From assembly GCF_965228935.1 (NCBI RefSeq), contig NZ_OZ245846.1:1240001-1304000 (forward strand): a DNA stretch of 64,000 bases, given 5' to 3'. A model generated the notes under the pieces. That model did not search any database. It was not told where the DNA came from and was given only the letters and a program-made list of their open reading frames with translations. Position numbers and translations under genes: made by a program. Position 1 is the stretch's first letter. The number at the start of each line of letters is the position of its first letter. Of the stretch, positions 9,210-19,330 are shown piece by piece. Source of the stretch: Ulvibacterium sp965228935 (GTDB lineage: Bacteria > Bacteroidota > Bacteroidia > Flavobacteriales > Flavobacteriaceae).

Positions 9210-10839
9210 TGATAAGGATCCAAGGGTCTTTGCTGGGTGCTTTGAACGTTGTTTTGGTGGCCTTGCCCAATTGTTTTATGACTCCCGTTTTAGGATCCAC
9301 CCATCGATAGTTTAAAGTACTGGGAACATCTGGGATTTGAATTTCCCCCCCTTCATTCAAATAAGAAATATACAGTTGACCCTCTTTGGCCAACAAAGGC
9401 TTGCCGTTGGCCAAATCCCATCTTTTTTGGATATCCGTCATATCAAGGCCATGGAGTATTTTTCCAACGCGCCCTACATATTCCGAACCTTTCAGTTTCA
9501 GTGCCCCTTTCCAGGACAACGGTTGGTCTGTCCAAGCTTCCCAGCCTTCTTCCTTAGGAGACACTTTCCACTGCCAAAGACAGGCCGCACCGTAAACTAC
9601 CCCCATGGTACCTCCATGCATCAACTGCATCCAGGCCTCCTCACCTTGCCACCAACCGAGTCCGTTTTGGCCTGCATTCATGCCCTCATAGGTGGGCTCT
9701 CCGTTGGCGACCGCCTTGGTAGGGAGGTTTTGGTACATACGCTCTACCTTATGGTATAGGTGCTCCCCGCCGTGCCCGGTTTGGGCCCATTGAAAATCCA
9801 GCCATTTCTCTGCTTGATGGGTCTTGTTAAAATGCATGCAGTGCTTATCCGGGTCATTTTTGGCCCATGTTGCGATATAATCATCGCAGGGATTATAATG
9901 TAGCCCGGTGGGTTGCTGGTAGCTGTCCCAAAGCTGAAGCATTTCCCCACTTTCCTTTACTCCGGGATCGTTGGCATCATGATCCCCCGCAATCAACCAA
10001 AATGCCGGATAGCTTCCATAACGTGCCAAGAGATATTTTACATAGCGTACATACTCATCCGGATTTATTTTTGTGCCCAGAACTTGTTTGCCCTTCCAAC
10101 CGAAACCATGGAAAACAGGTTGATGGACGGGAACTATTTCATGATCCAAAAGAATCTGGACAAGGCCATCATAATATTGAAAATAATCCGGGTTCATTTG
10201 GTTGATATGGCCTTCCGACAAATCCCGGAACGCACGTTTAAAACCTTGATCTGTGTTGCGCTCGTCCGGCCCTTCTGCTTTCATGTCGGGTTGAAGCGTC
10301 ATCATAAGGGCCGTATTGAAGCCCTTTTCCTGTCTGTCCTTGGCATAGATTTCTACTTGCTCCTTGGTAGCCCTAAAAGGAATGCCCCATGGGGTATCGG
10401 CCACTACCAAAAAGGATTTCCCGGATTGATGGACAACATTGCGATATCCCTTGGACATCTTGAGAAGCCCATTTGCCAAAAGCTGGTTATCCCCGGCATA
10501 GGGAATGGAAACGAAACTTCCTATTCTGCCATGTAGACTGCTGTCCACTTGGTTGGAGGCATATGACTTCCACTGCCAAATCGTGCCGGTATCTGGTGGG
10601 GTGAACCGTATTTTCCAAGTTTTGCCCCCATCCCAAAACGCCGGTCTTTTTAAGGAGTCCTTATTTTGGTTGGTAAAGACCGCCCAAACTTCTAAATCCG
10701 TATACGGGTTTTCATAGGTCAACTCCGATTTTAGGGTGATTTCATAGATAGTCCACTGCTGGATACGTTGTGGCTCCTCTTGGGCATTTAGGATAATGAC
10801 AAAGAGAATTTGGAAAACCAACGCTAATGGAAATTTCAT
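9196..10839 (-). CDS. exported DUF5060/DUF4038 glycoside hydrolase (apiosidase-like, GH140-type fold)
   Basis: 547 residues with a signal peptide ending at ILNAQ (about residue 19). An N-terminal beta domain of DUF5060 type (YEITLKSELTYENPYTD...FTPPDTGTWQ-like) is followed by a (beta/alpha)8 DUF4038 catalytic domain starting near LADTPW-type VVADTPWGIPFR. A small C-terminal beta domain of the putative collagen-binding type ends the protein. Relatives act on plant or algal polysaccharides; GH140 members release apiose from pectin. No SusC/D pair, sulfatase or other sugar enzyme is adjacent, so it is an orphan enzyme and its substrate is unknown. The stop region overlaps the antiporter gene tail by 14 bp. 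Confidence 0.8.
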   Translation of the reverse strand: MKFPLALVFQILFVIILNAQEEPQRIQQWTIYEITLKSELTYENPYTDLEVWAVFTNQNKDSLKRPAFWDGGKTWKIRFTPPDTGTIWQWKSYASNQVDSSLHGRIGSFVSIPYAGDNQLLANGLLKMSKGYRNVVHQSGKSFLVVADTPWGIPFRATKEQVEIYAKDRQEKGFNTALMMTLQPDMKAEGPDERNTDQGFKRAFRDLSEGHINQMNPDYFQYYDGLVQILLDHEIVPVHQPVFHGFGWKGKQVLGTKINPDEYVRYVKYLLARYGSYPAFWLIAGDHDANDPGVKESGEMLQLWDSYQQPTGLHYNPCDDYIATWAKNDPDKHCMHFNKTHQAEKWLDFQWAQTGHGGEHLYHKVERMYQNLPTKAVANGEPTYEGMNAGQNGLGWWQGEEAWMQLMHGGTMGVVYGAACLWQWKVSPKEEGWEAWTDQPLSWKGALKLKGSEYVGRVGKILHGLDMTDIQKRWDLANGKPLLAKEGQLYISYLNEGGEIQIPDVPSTLNYRWVDPKTGVIKQLGKATKTTFKAPSKDPWILIITRE

Positions 10840-10887
10840 ACCAATTGTTTTGAACGGTATGAAGTTATGAAAAAAACAGTGGCCTTG

Positions 10888-11121
10888 TTATCCGGTGAAA
10901 GGCTGGACTTTCCAAGTGGTAATCGAAATGTCCTCAGGGAGAATTTCGTAATCGCCTCCGGCGACCATTCGATAAAAATGTATCGAGGATTCCCGTTTTA
11001 TCTTATCTTCCAATAAGGATTCGTCTATTTCACCACCTTCCTGACGCCAGGTAAATATGGAGTTTTGTTCAATCTGAATAAGGCGATGCTTTGCTGTAAA
11101 TTGTGCGATATACGTGGTCAT
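10888..11121 (-). CDS. small conserved-looking hypothetical protein
   Basis: 77 residues from the ATG at 11121 (MTTYIAQFTAKHRLIQIEQN). The frame is open further back to 11175, but the shorter start gives a more natural N-terminus. The protein is soluble, acidic in the middle (EGGEIDESLLEDKIKRE) and ends TTWKVQPFTG. No domain is recognised. It lies between the glycosidase gene and lepA on the same strand and may be part of the lepA transcript. Function unknown. Confidence 0.55.
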   Translation of the reverse strand: MTTYIAQFTAKHRLIQIEQNSIFTWRQEGGEIDESLLEDKIKRESSIHFYRMVAGGDYEILPEDISITTWKVQPFTG

Positions 11122-11257
11122 GATAGGGGAACATGAATTTGGGTTTTCTGCATTCAAAACAGGAATTCCAAGCAAAAATTGCGATTTACCTGTTAAATGT
11201 TGGCAAAGACACCTAAACTGTTGTAAGATTCGAGAACCGGAAGTTAAAGGGAATTGC

Positions 11258-13054
11258 CTAATCGTTAAGTTTCAATACGGCCATAAAGGCTTGCTGTGGA
11301 ATTTCTACATTGCCTACCTGTCGCATACGCTTTTTCCCTTTTTTCTGTTTTTCCAACAGTTTTCGCTTACGGGAAATGTCCCCACCGTAACATTTGGCGG
11401 TTACGTCCTTTCGCAAGGCCTTTACGGTCTCGCGCGAAATAATTTTGGATCCTATGGCCGCCTGTATCGGGATATCAAATTGCTGTCTTGGAATAAGCTC
11501 CTTTAATTTTTCGCACATTTTTTTCCCAATGTGCTGCGCATTGTCAAAATGGATCAATGCGGATAGGGCGTCTACGGGCTGGGCATTCAACAAAATATCA
11601 ACCCTTACCAATTTGGAGACCCGCATTCCTATGGGGGCATAGTCGAACGAGGCGTATCCCTTGGAAACGGTTTTTAGGCGATCGTAAAAATCAAACACAA
11701 TTTCCGCCAAGGGCATATCAAAGGTCAATTCCACACGTTCCGTGGTCAAATAGGTCTGATTGGTGATTTGTCCCCTTTTTTCTATACACAGGCTCATAAC
11801 GTTGCCTACGAAATCGGACTTGGTAATTATAGTGGCTTTAATATAAGGCTCTTCTACCCGATCTAAAGTAGAGGGATCCGGCAAATCCGATGGGTTGTTC
11901 ACTATAATCGGGGTTTCCCTATCCTTTGTCGTAAAAGCATGGTAGCTTACGTTCGGTACAGTGGTAATGACCGTCATATCAAACTCACGTTCCAGGCGCT
12001 CCTGGATAATTTCCATGTGGAGCATGCCCAAAAATCCACAACGGAAACCAAATCCCAAGGCCGCGCTACTCTCTGGGGTAAAGACCAAGGAGGCATCGTT
12101 CAATTGCAATTTTTCCATGGAAGAACGGAGCTCCTCAAAATCTTCCGTATCCACGGGATAGATTCCAGCAAAGACCATGGGCTTTACATCCTCAAACCCG
12201 GCAATGGCGTTTTTGGTAGGGTTGGCCGCATCGGTAATGGTATCGCCCACCTTTACCTCGCGGGCATCCTTTATCCCGGTAATCAAATAGCCTACATCTC
12301 CTGTTTTTATGATTGCCTTCGGTTGTTGGGTCAGTTTTAGGGTTCCAATTTCATCCGCGAAGTAGTCCTTGTCCGTGGCCACGAACTTTATTTTTTGACC
12401 TTTTTTGATTTCACCATGAATTATCCTGAAATAGGTCTCTACCCCCCGAAAGGGATTATAGACCGAATCAAAGACCAAAGCTTGTAGGGGTTCGTTTGGG
12501 TTACCTTCAGGGGCCGGAACGCGCTCAATTACGGCATTTAGGATATCCTTTATTCCAATTCCGGTCTTCGCGCTTGCCGGAATCACTTCTTCGGGCTTGC
12601 AGCCCAATAAGTCTACGATATCATCGGTTACTTCCTCCGGATTGGCGCTTGGAAGATCCACCTTGTTCAAAACCGGAATAATCTCGAGGTCATTTTCCAA
12701 GGCCAAATATAAATTACTAATGGTCTGTGCCTGGATGCTCTGGGCGGCATCCACTACTAACAACGCCCCTTCACAGGCCGCAATGGATCGGGAAACCTCA
12801 TAGGAAAAATCTACGTGGCCGGGGGTGTCTATCAAATTTAAGATATAGTTTTCACCTTCATACGTGTATTCCATCTGGATGGCATGGCTTTTAATGGTAA
12901 TACCGCGTTCGCGCTCCAAATCCATGTTGTCCAGCAATTGCTCCTTTTTTTCACGCTCGGTTACCGATCCGGTAAAGTCCAATAACCTGTCCGCCAAGGT
13001 ACTTTTGCCGTGGTCTATATGGGCGATGATACAAAAGTTTCTTATGTGCTTCAT
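11258..13054 (-). CDS. lepA: elongation factor 4 (LepA), ribosome-associated GTPase
   Basis: 598 residues from the ATG at 13054 (MKHIRNFCIIAHIDHGKST), the length expected for EF4 (about 599). An upstream in-frame extension to 13132 is not LepA-like and was not used. The G1 motif AHIDHGKST, G3 DTPGHVDF and G4 NKVDL are intact. The LepA-specific C-terminal domain ends with the conserved basic stretch DISRKRKLLEKQKKGKKRMR. LepA back-translocates or remodels ribosomes and assists 30S assembly. It is transcribed divergently from the outer-membrane receptor gene. Confidence 0.97.
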   Translation of the reverse strand: MKHIRNFCIIAHIDHGKSTLADRLLDFTGSVTEREKKEQLLDNMDLERERGITIKSHAIQMEYTYEGENYILNLIDTPGHVDFSYEVSRSIAACEGALLVVDAAQSIQAQTISNLYLALENDLEIIPVLNKVDLPSANPEEVTDDIVDLLGCKPEEVIPASAKTGIGIKDILNAVIERVPAPEGNPNEPLQALVFDSVYNPFRGVETYFRIIHGEIKKGQKIKFVATDKDYFADEIGTLKLTQQPKAIIKTGDVGYLITGIKDAREVKVGDTITDAANPTKNAIAGFEDVKPMVFAGIYPVDTEDFEELRSSMEKLQLNDASLVFTPESSAALGFGFRCGFLGMLHMEIIQERLEREFDMTVITTVPNVSYHAFTTKDRETPIIVNNPSDLPDPSTLDRVEEPYIKATIITKSDFVGNVMSLCIEKRGQITNQTYLTTERVELTFDMPLAEIVFDFYDRLKTVSKGYASFDYAPIGMRVSKLVRVDILLNAQPVDALSALIHFDNAQHIGKKMCEKLKELIPRQQFDIPIQAAIGSKIISRETVKALRKDVTAKCYGGDISRKRKLLEKQKKGKKRMRQVGNVEIPQQAFMAVLKLND

Positions 13055-13289
13055 TTGTAAGATTCCCTGAGCAATCGGGGTTTTTAAGGATACTTTTCTT
13101 TTTTCATCTATATGGGCAAAAAACAAGCCCAAAGCAGCTGCAAATATAGGTTAATTTATACAGCTTAATTCATGCGGCACGTATTAATTAAAGGGGCCGT
13201 ATACCGTTTACAAAGGGTACAAAAGATTGTGTTTTTTGTAAAGGAGAGCACAATATTTTAGTAGATTTGGTATTCAACCCAAACTTTAA

Positions 13290-15701
13290 GTGAGACGTGC
13301 ACCCCTTCTTTTGATATTGTTTCTGCTGTGCCCTATTCCCTTCTTGGCACAGGAACATTCCGTTTCCGGAACGGTTAGGGACGGGAATGGCCAAGTGGTG
13401 TCCTACGCCAATGTCTTTCTTTTGCAACCCTCGGATTCTACCATTATAAAGGGAACCTCGGCAGATGAGAAGGGCCAGTTTGTCTTGAACAATGTGTCTT
13501 CCGGAACCTATCTTCTAAAGGCAAGTTATATCGGAAACGTCTCAAGGGCAATAGGAATCGATATTTCAAGGGATGTCAAAATTGGGGCGTTGATCATTGA
13601 TCAAAATGTTGAAGTTTTGCAGGAAGTAGTCGTTACTTCCAAACAACCCGTAATGGAACGCAAAGCGGATCGTTTGGTCTTTAATGTTGAGAACACGGTG
13701 GTGTCCCAAGGAAGCTCCTGGGAAGTCCTACAACGGACTCCGGGCGTTATTACGGTACAAGAGGAACTTCAGGTGCGCAATCAGCAGGCCGTAGTGTATA
13801 TCAATGACCGGAGGTCCCGTTTAGCGACCGATGAACTTAAGGACCTATTGGAGAATTATCCGGGACAGCATATACAATCCGTTGAAATTATCAACAATCC
13901 TCCCGCAAGGTATGATGCCGAGGGCGGGCCGGTCATTAATATCGTGACCAGCAAAAACATATCCTTGGGCTATAAAGGGAATGTCAACGGCAGTTACACG
14001 CAAGCAGTTTTTCCTAAATATACCTTGGGCACGGCCCATTTTTATAAGACGGAAAAACTGAACGTTTTTACCTCGTATTCCATGGGCCCCAGAAAAGACT
14101 TCAAGGGGTTGGAAAATCAGGTTAATTTTATGGATTCCAATGGTATTTTTTCCAGATGGGACACGGATTTTGATCGGACTACCAAAGTTACCACACACAA
14201 CGCGCTTCTAAATGTGGACTATGGCTTTGATTCCCGGAACGAGATAAGTTTTGCGGGATCCTTTTTAAAATCCCCTGATAAGAGCTTCGATAATTTTCAA
14301 TACACTGAAATTCGGAACGCCGCTCGGGTTTTGGATTCGACCTTTACGACCCAAAGCGATTTATTGGAAAACCAGGACAATTTCTCGGGAGATCTGACCT
14401 ATACCCATGACTTTAAAAACTATGGGAATTTTAAACTGAATGGTCATTATACCCGGTTTAGCCTGGACAGGACCCAGGACGCGCAATCGGATTATTTTGA
14501 TCCTCAAGGGCAGTTTATCCGTAGGTTTTCCTTCTTTACAGAGGCCGAACAGCTGGTAAAGATCTATACCGCCCAAGTGGATCTGACCTCCACTTTGGGC
14601 AGCGTTAATCTGGAGACGGGCCTAAAAGGATCGTTTATCGACTCCCAAAGCGGGCAGGAATATTTTGATATACAGAACAATGTCCCCATACCAAACCCCG
14701 GACTATCTGACAATTATCTCTATGATGAGCAGGTATATGCAGCCTATTTGGATCTGTCCAAGGACTGGGAAAAATGGAGTGTAAAATCCGGATTGCGTGC
14801 GGAGCATACCCTGAGTTCCGGCTTTTCCCGTGCCCTTTCGGAAATTAACGATTTGGAGTATTTTGAACTCTTCCCTTCATTGTATGTGCTGTACACGGCC
14901 AATGACAATCATAGTTTTGCCTTTGATTACTCACGGAAAGTAAACAGACCAAGATACGAGGATTTGAATCCCTTTAGATACTTTATCAATGAAAACAATT
15001 TTATTGAAGGAAACCCGGAACTGATACCTAGCTTTAGCCATAATTTCAATGTAAACTATACGCTAAAGGGCGAATTTTTCTTTGACATCTATTATCGGGA
15101 TAATGGCCGTTACATTTCTACATTGAGCTTTCAGGACAATGAAAATCTGATTTTAAGGGATATAACGCAAAATGTATTGGAAAGTACCTCCTATGGATTT
15201 GATTTTAACTATGGTAAATCGGTTTTGGATTGGTGGTATCTGTACAGTTATATTTCAGTTTTTCATGAAGATGAAACCTTTGTGGCCTCGGAAAGCGACA
15301 ATCAAATCGCCGTGAACGAAGTCGATGGGTTCTATATAGACCTTACCAACTACCTTACCCTTTCCAGGGATGGAACGTTTAAGGGAGAACTGGGATTCAC
15401 CTATTTATCCGGATTTCTACAAGGATCCTATAAACAGGATGAAAGCACCCTTCTAACCTTGGGACTTAGAAAATCGTTTTGGGAAAAAAGAATGTTGCTT
15501 AGTTTACAGTTCAATGATATTTTGAACAAGTTCAATAGTAGGGTTACCTCCAGATATCTCAATCAGGATAATAGCTTTTTTGCAAGGCCCGAAACGCAGT
15601 ATGTCCGCTTGGGACTTACCATTAATTTCGGGAATTTTAGGTTAGAGGATAACCAAAGGGAAGTCGACAAAATGGAACGGGATCGACTTGCCCCGGAATA
15701 G
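13290..15701 (+). CDS. outer-membrane beta-barrel TonB-dependent-type receptor with CarboxypepD_reg-like domain
   Basis: 803 residues starting with GTG at 13290. A signal peptide (RRAPLLLILFLLCPIPFLAQ) is followed by a carboxypeptidase-regulatory-like beta domain (about 25-105, VSGTVRDGNGQVVSYANVFLL), a plug-type domain (about 115-220, containing LVFNVENTV and VVYINDRR) and a long C-terminal barrel of the 'outer membrane protein beta-barrel' family. The final strand ends in a short charged tail. Such proteins import ligands in a TonB-powered manner, but no SusD partner is adjacent, so this is likely a stand-alone receptor (metal, peptide or siderophore). A box TAGATTTG at 13262-13269 fits the Bacteroidetes -7 element, but its spacing to the nearest TTG (23 bp) is long. 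Confidence 0.88.
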   Translation: MRRAPLLLILFLLCPIPFLAQEHSVSGTVRDGNGQVVSYANVFLLQPSDSTIIKGTSADEKGQFVLNNVSSGTYLLKASYIGNVSRAIGIDISRDVKIGALIIDQNVEVLQEVVVTSKQPVMERKADRLVFNVENTVVSQGSSWEVLQRTPGVITVQEELQVRNQQAVVYINDRRSRLATDELKDLLENYPGQHIQSVEIINNPPARYDAEGGPVINIVTSKNISLGYKGNVNGSYTQAVFPKYTLGTAHFYKTEKLNVFTSYSMGPRKDFKGLENQVNFMDSNGIFSRWDTDFDRTTKVTTHNALLNVDYGFDSRNEISFAGSFLKSPDKSFDNFQYTEIRNAARVLDSTFTTQSDLLENQDNFSGDLTYTHDFKNYGNFKLNGHYTRFSLDRTQDAQSDYFDPQGQFIRRFSFFTEAEQLVKIYTAQVDLTSTLGSVNLETGLKGSFIDSQSGQEYFDIQNNVPIPNPGLSDNYLYDEQVYAAYLDLSKDWEKWSVKSGLRAEHTLSSGFSRALSEINDLEYFELFPSLYVLYTANDNHSFAFDYSRKVNRPRYEDLNPFRYFINENNFIEGNPELIPSFSHNFNVNYTLKGEFFFDIYYRDNGRYISTLSFQDNENLILRDITQNVLESTSYGFDFNYGKSVLDWWYLYSYISVFHEDETFVASESDNQIAVNEVDGFYIDLTNYLTLSRDGTFKGELGFTYLSGFLQGSYKQDESTLLTLGLRKSFWEKRMLLSLQFNDILNKFNSRVTSRYLNQDNSFFARPETQYVRLGLTINFGNFRLEDNQREVDKMERDRLAPE

Positions 15702-15827
15702 GAAAAGCTATTTTTTGATTCGAATAGTCTTTAGCCTTGACTTATCATGTATTAAAGGCTCATTTTAAGAGGCAAACGTAGAAAGTTACTAAACTTTTGA
15801 TGCCTAAGAAAGGCTTAAAAACCAAAC

Positions 15828-16968
15828 TTATTGACTACAATTACTTTCAGTTATTTCTTGAGCGGTTGGGTTAGACAAGTTTTTCTCAATTTCAATATCG
15901 GGCAGATTATTGGATAAGTTTTGCAGAAGAGGCTTTATTCCGCAAAAATCATTTAGCACAACGTTATCTGTAATACGGATGCGATTGTCAACATTAATGA
16001 GACTTTCAAGACCAGTTAATGATTCTAAAAGGGAATTATTTGATACGGTAAGTTGAAACCCAATTGACTCTATATTTTTCAAATCTGCCATGGTAGTTAA
16101 CGATGGGTTACTTGTAATACCTAAAATTATTGTCACTTCTCTCAGGTTTTCCAGTCCTCTTAAGGGATACCAACGATTGGTTGCCATCTATGCTTAAGGA
16201 TCGCACCGAGGATAAGCCCTCAAGGCCTTCTAATGATTTAAGCGAAGTATTGTCCGAAATGATGATCTCCCCTCCTATATCTTCAATATTTGACATACCC
16301 TCTATGGATTGTAGCATAACATTGTCCCGTATGGAAAGCTCTTGCCCTATGCTCACCAAACTGCCAAGCCCTGATAAGGATTCCAAACTTTGATTGTTCA
16401 AAATTTCAAATTCATTGGTAATAGATTGAAGCTGATCCAGACCGGTCAAGGATTTCAAATTTTGATTAGCGAGGATTCTGGCCTTAAACCTGATATTGGT
16501 TATACTACCAAGTCCTACTAGGCTTGTCAATTGGTCATTGTCTACAATATCCAAGGTGCCGATTTCGGTAATATTTTGAAGACTTTCTATGGATTCCAGC
16601 ACTTCGTTATCGCTTATAAAAATATTGTTGATATATGATTCGACACTGTCCAGCCCGGAAAGTGTTTTCAAATTGGGGCAATTGATTACAGATATGGCAA
16701 AGGAGGATTTCAGGGTACTCAAAGGCAGAAGGCTTTCAATGGTTTCTCCTTCAATTCGCAAAGACCCGGATATCCCGGTATACATGGATTCTCCAAATAA
16801 ATCTACTTCTTCTTGGGTGGCAAATAAGACATCGCCTTCAAAAACTTTTTCCCCAATCTCTTCTTCCGGAGGTTTTTGTTGCTCTGCTGGAGGTGTTGTA
16901 GGCTCTTCGCTTTTGGAGCAACTGAGTAAAAACAAAGAAAGGATAAATAAAAGAAGGGAACTTTTCAT
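15828..16968 (-). pseudogene. leucine-rich-repeat-like lipoprotein, interrupted by a frameshift
   Basis: The 5' part (286 codons, start ATG 16968) encodes a lipoprotein signal (LFLLSCSK, lipobox Cys about 17), a Pro/Glu linker and receptor-L-domain/LRR-like repeats of the form SLxGLxxLxSIxxxLxIxDN. At 16159-16164 (CTTAAG) the frame changes. The repeats resume in the next frame as RGLENLREVTIILGITSN and run to a stop at 15828. Removing one A restores a continuous protein of about 378 residues ending in a Cys-rich capping segment (NDFCGIKPLL...ESNCSQ). Either the gene is recently inactivated or the base is an assembly error. The intact protein would be a surface-exposed adhesion or ligand-binding lipoprotein. 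Confidence 0.75.
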
Positions 16969-17076
16969 TTGGATAAATATGGTTGATTATTTACTAAGAC
17001 TAAAGTAAGGTATCATTTCAATAAACACCAATAATTTCTTTATTGGACTTAACTTTATCGACTGTTAATAAAATTA

Positions 17077-17105
17077 TTGGGTACGGGTGGATTTGCTTAA
17101 TTTTG
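17077..17105 (+). promoter_or_regulatory. predicted Bacteroidetes-type promoter of dusB
   Basis: TTG at 17077-17079, an 18-bp spacer, then TAATTTTG at 17098-17105 match the Bacteroidetes housekeeping pattern TTG-N19-TAnnTTTG. The dusB ATG follows 25 bp later behind AAAGGA, one of the few purine-rich ribosome-binding-like sites in the window. Confidence 0.5.
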
Positions 17106-17130
17106 ACTCCCCAAAAGAACTCTAAAGGAT

Positions 17131-18126
17131 ATGCCCAAAATAGGAGACATACAATTGCCGGATTTCCCCTTGTTGCTCGCTCCCATGGAGGATGTAAGTG
17201 ACCCGCCCTTTCGTGCGCTGTGCAAGGAACAGGGAGCCGATGTGGTCTATACCGAATTTATTTCCTCGGAAGGTTTGATCCGTGATGCAGCCAAGAGCGT
17301 TATGAAGTTGGATATTTACGAGAAGGAACGGCCTGTGGGGATACAGATTTTTGGGGCCAACCTGGACTCCATGTTACGCTCCGTGGAGATTGTGGAAAAG
17401 TCAAATCCGGATATTATCGATATTAATTTTGGTTGCCCAGTAAAGAAAGTGGTCTGTAAAGGCGCTGGGGCAGGTATTCTTAAGGATATTGACAAAATGG
17501 TCTCCCTTACCAAGGCCATGGTACAGCACACGAAACTTCCCGTAACCGTAAAGACCCGTCTGGGCTGGGACCAGGACTCCATTAAAATCGTGGAGGTGGC
17601 AGAGCGCTTGCAGGATGTGGGTTGCCAGGCCATTGCCATTCATGGGCGTACCAGGGCGCAGATGTATAAAGGCGAGGCCGATTGGCGACCTATTGCCGAA
17701 GTGAAGAACAATTCCCGAATGCATATCCCTGTATTTGGCAACGGGGATGTGGATTCTCCCGAGGCCGCGGTACGTATGCGGGATGAATTTGGCCTGGACG
17801 GGGCCATGATCGGAAGGGCCAGTATTGGCTATCCGTGGTTTTTCAAGGAAGTGAAACACTATTTTAAAACGGGAACACACCTCTTACCACCTACTATGGA
17901 GGAGCGCGTGGACGCTGCCCGCCGCCATTTGCAGATGGCCATCGAATGGAAAGGGGAGAAATTGGGTGTTTTTGAAACTCGCCGCCACTATACAAATTAT
18001 TTTAGGGGGATTCCCCATTTTAAGGAGTATCGCATGAAAATGGTAACCAGTGATGATTCCGCCGATGTCTTCGCCGCATTTGATGAGGTATTGGAAAAAT
18101 TCGGCGATTTTGAGTTTGCCCACTAA
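17131..18126 (+). CDS. dusB: tRNA-dihydrouridine synthase, DusB type
   Basis: 331 residues. The FMN-barrel motif LLAPMEDVSDPPFR opens the protein. The active-site region DINFGCPVKKVVCKGAGAGIL carries the catalytic Cys, and VKTRLGWD and IHGRTRAQMYKG match the phosphate/FMN and tRNA-binding segments. A short helical C-terminal domain completes the expected length. The enzyme reduces specific uridines in the D-loop of tRNAs using NADPH. It ends in a 4-bp overlap with the convergent permease gene. Confidence 0.95.
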   Translation: MPKIGDIQLPDFPLLLAPMEDVSDPPFRALCKEQGADVVYTEFISSEGLIRDAAKSVMKLDIYEKERPVGIQIFGANLDSMLRSVEIVEKSNPDIIDINFGCPVKKVVCKGAGAGILKDIDKMVSLTKAMVQHTKLPVTVKTRLGWDQDSIKIVEVAERLQDVGCQAIAIHGRTRAQMYKGEADWRPIAEVKNNSRMHIPVFGNGDVDSPEAAVRMRDEFGLDGAMIGRASIGYPWFFKEVKHYFKTGTHLLPPTMEERVDAARRHLQMAIEWKGEKLGVFETRRHYTNYFRGIPHFKEYRMKMVTSDDSADVFAAFDEVLEKFGDFEFAH

Positions 18127-19328
18127 GGTGCAATGAGCTTTTTTGTAATTCGGCTGCTGGCAATTTTAGAGGCAATGATTCCCAAGACCACTATGGTCGC
18201 CAAAACCACCATTACGTTCATCATATTATATTCCACAGGGTATGCCAGCGATGGCGTAATCTTTAACCATCCAAAAAAGAGCTGGGACCAAATCAATAGG
18301 GATCCGAGCAGGACACCGATCAATCCGCCGGCAGTGGTTACGATTACCCCTTGTACAAAATAGATGCTTCGGAGCTCCTTAAGGGTGGTCCCTAAACTAA
18401 AAAGAGTCTTTGAATTCTGCTGTTTGTCCAAAATCATCATGATGATGGCCCCGACCACATTGAAAAGTGCGATAATCAGCACTAAGGTAAAGATGAGATA
18501 GGTTGCCAAATTTTCGGTATTTAACATGCGGTGCAAGGTGGTGTGGAGTTCTTGACGGTTCTTGACAACAATTTCAGGGCCCATTACCTCATCAATCTTT
18601 TTTCGAACAGCGACAACATCCGCTTTTGGATTAAGCTTAAAGTTAACGCCCGAAATCTGTGTGCTGTCCTTTTCGAAAAGGGCCTGTGCCAAGGACAGGT
18701 CGGCAAACACATAGGTATTGTCCAAATTTTCCTCAACACTATAGGTGCCACTGACGAAGAAAGGCAAGGCATTGTACAGATTTTCTGGTCTCGATTGGGA
18801 TATGCCCCCTTTTCCAGGTTTAAAGGCGATAATTTCCAAGGGATTCCCAAACGGATTTATCGTTATTCCCAACTGATTGACGATTCCTATTCCGGCTACG
18901 CCCCGTTGTTTATCAAGGGCCCAATTCCCATAATAGACGGTACTGTCCACATATGTCACTTTGGTATAGTTGGAATCCACACCCTTAACCGAAGCCGTAG
19001 TGAATTTTTCCTTATGGGTCAACAATACCTGTTCTTCCAGTTCCTTGGAGAGGGTTACAATTCCGTTGATTTCTTCCAAGGCCCTTTCCTGTTCGGGTGA
19101 AATCGAAAAGAATTTTCCGTAGGCCGGAACCGCCTTTAGGTCGGGATCAAAAGTATCGCTAAAGGAAAGGCTAAAGGTTTTTAAGCCGGCAAAACCGGAA
19201 AGCACTATGAACAAGGCCGCAGAGCCGATGACAATGACAAAAAAGGTAATGAAATTGATAATGTTCACCGCATTCTGGCTGCTTTTTGAACGGATGTAAC
19301 GTTTGGCGATATAGAGCGGAAAGTTCAA
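18123..19328 (-). CDS. FtsX-like ABC transporter permease (LolC/LolE-type)
   Basis: 401 residues with the MacB/LolC architecture: a first transmembrane helix (about 22-48, IINFITFFVIVIGSAALFIV), a large periplasmic domain of about 220 residues, then three transmembrane helices of the FtsX domain at the C-terminus. It starts RYIRSKSSQNAVNIIN, the usual N-terminus of lipoprotein-releasing permeases. It would act with an ATPase encoded elsewhere to extract lipoproteins from the inner membrane or in a related envelope job. Its start is 2 bp downstream of rbfA, so the two genes form an operon. Confidence 0.88.
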   Translation of the reverse strand: MNFPLYIAKRYIRSKSSQNAVNIINFITFFVIVIGSAALFIVLSGFAGLKTFSLSFSDTFDPDLKAVPAYGKFFSISPEQERALEEINGIVTLSKELEEQVLLTHKEKFTTASVKGVDSNYTKVTYVDSTVYYGNWALDKQRGVAGIGIVNQLGITINPFGNPLEIIAFKPGKGGISQSRPENLYNALPFFVSGTYSVEENLDNTYVFADLSLAQALFEKDSTQISGVNFKLNPKADVVAVRKKIDEVMGPEIVVKNRQELHTTLHRMLNTENLATYLIFTLVLIIALFNVVGAIIMMILDKQQNSKTLFSLGTTLKELRSIYFVQGVIVTTAGGLIGVLLGSLLIWSQLFFGWLKITPSLAYPVEYNMMNVMVVLATIVVLGIIASKIASSRITKKLIAP

Positions 19329-19330
19329 TC

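Noticed and set aside
9913..10536. Long rightward frame (207 codons) opposite the DUF4038 gene
   Set aside because: It lies wholly inside a well supported gene on the other strand and has no protein-like features.
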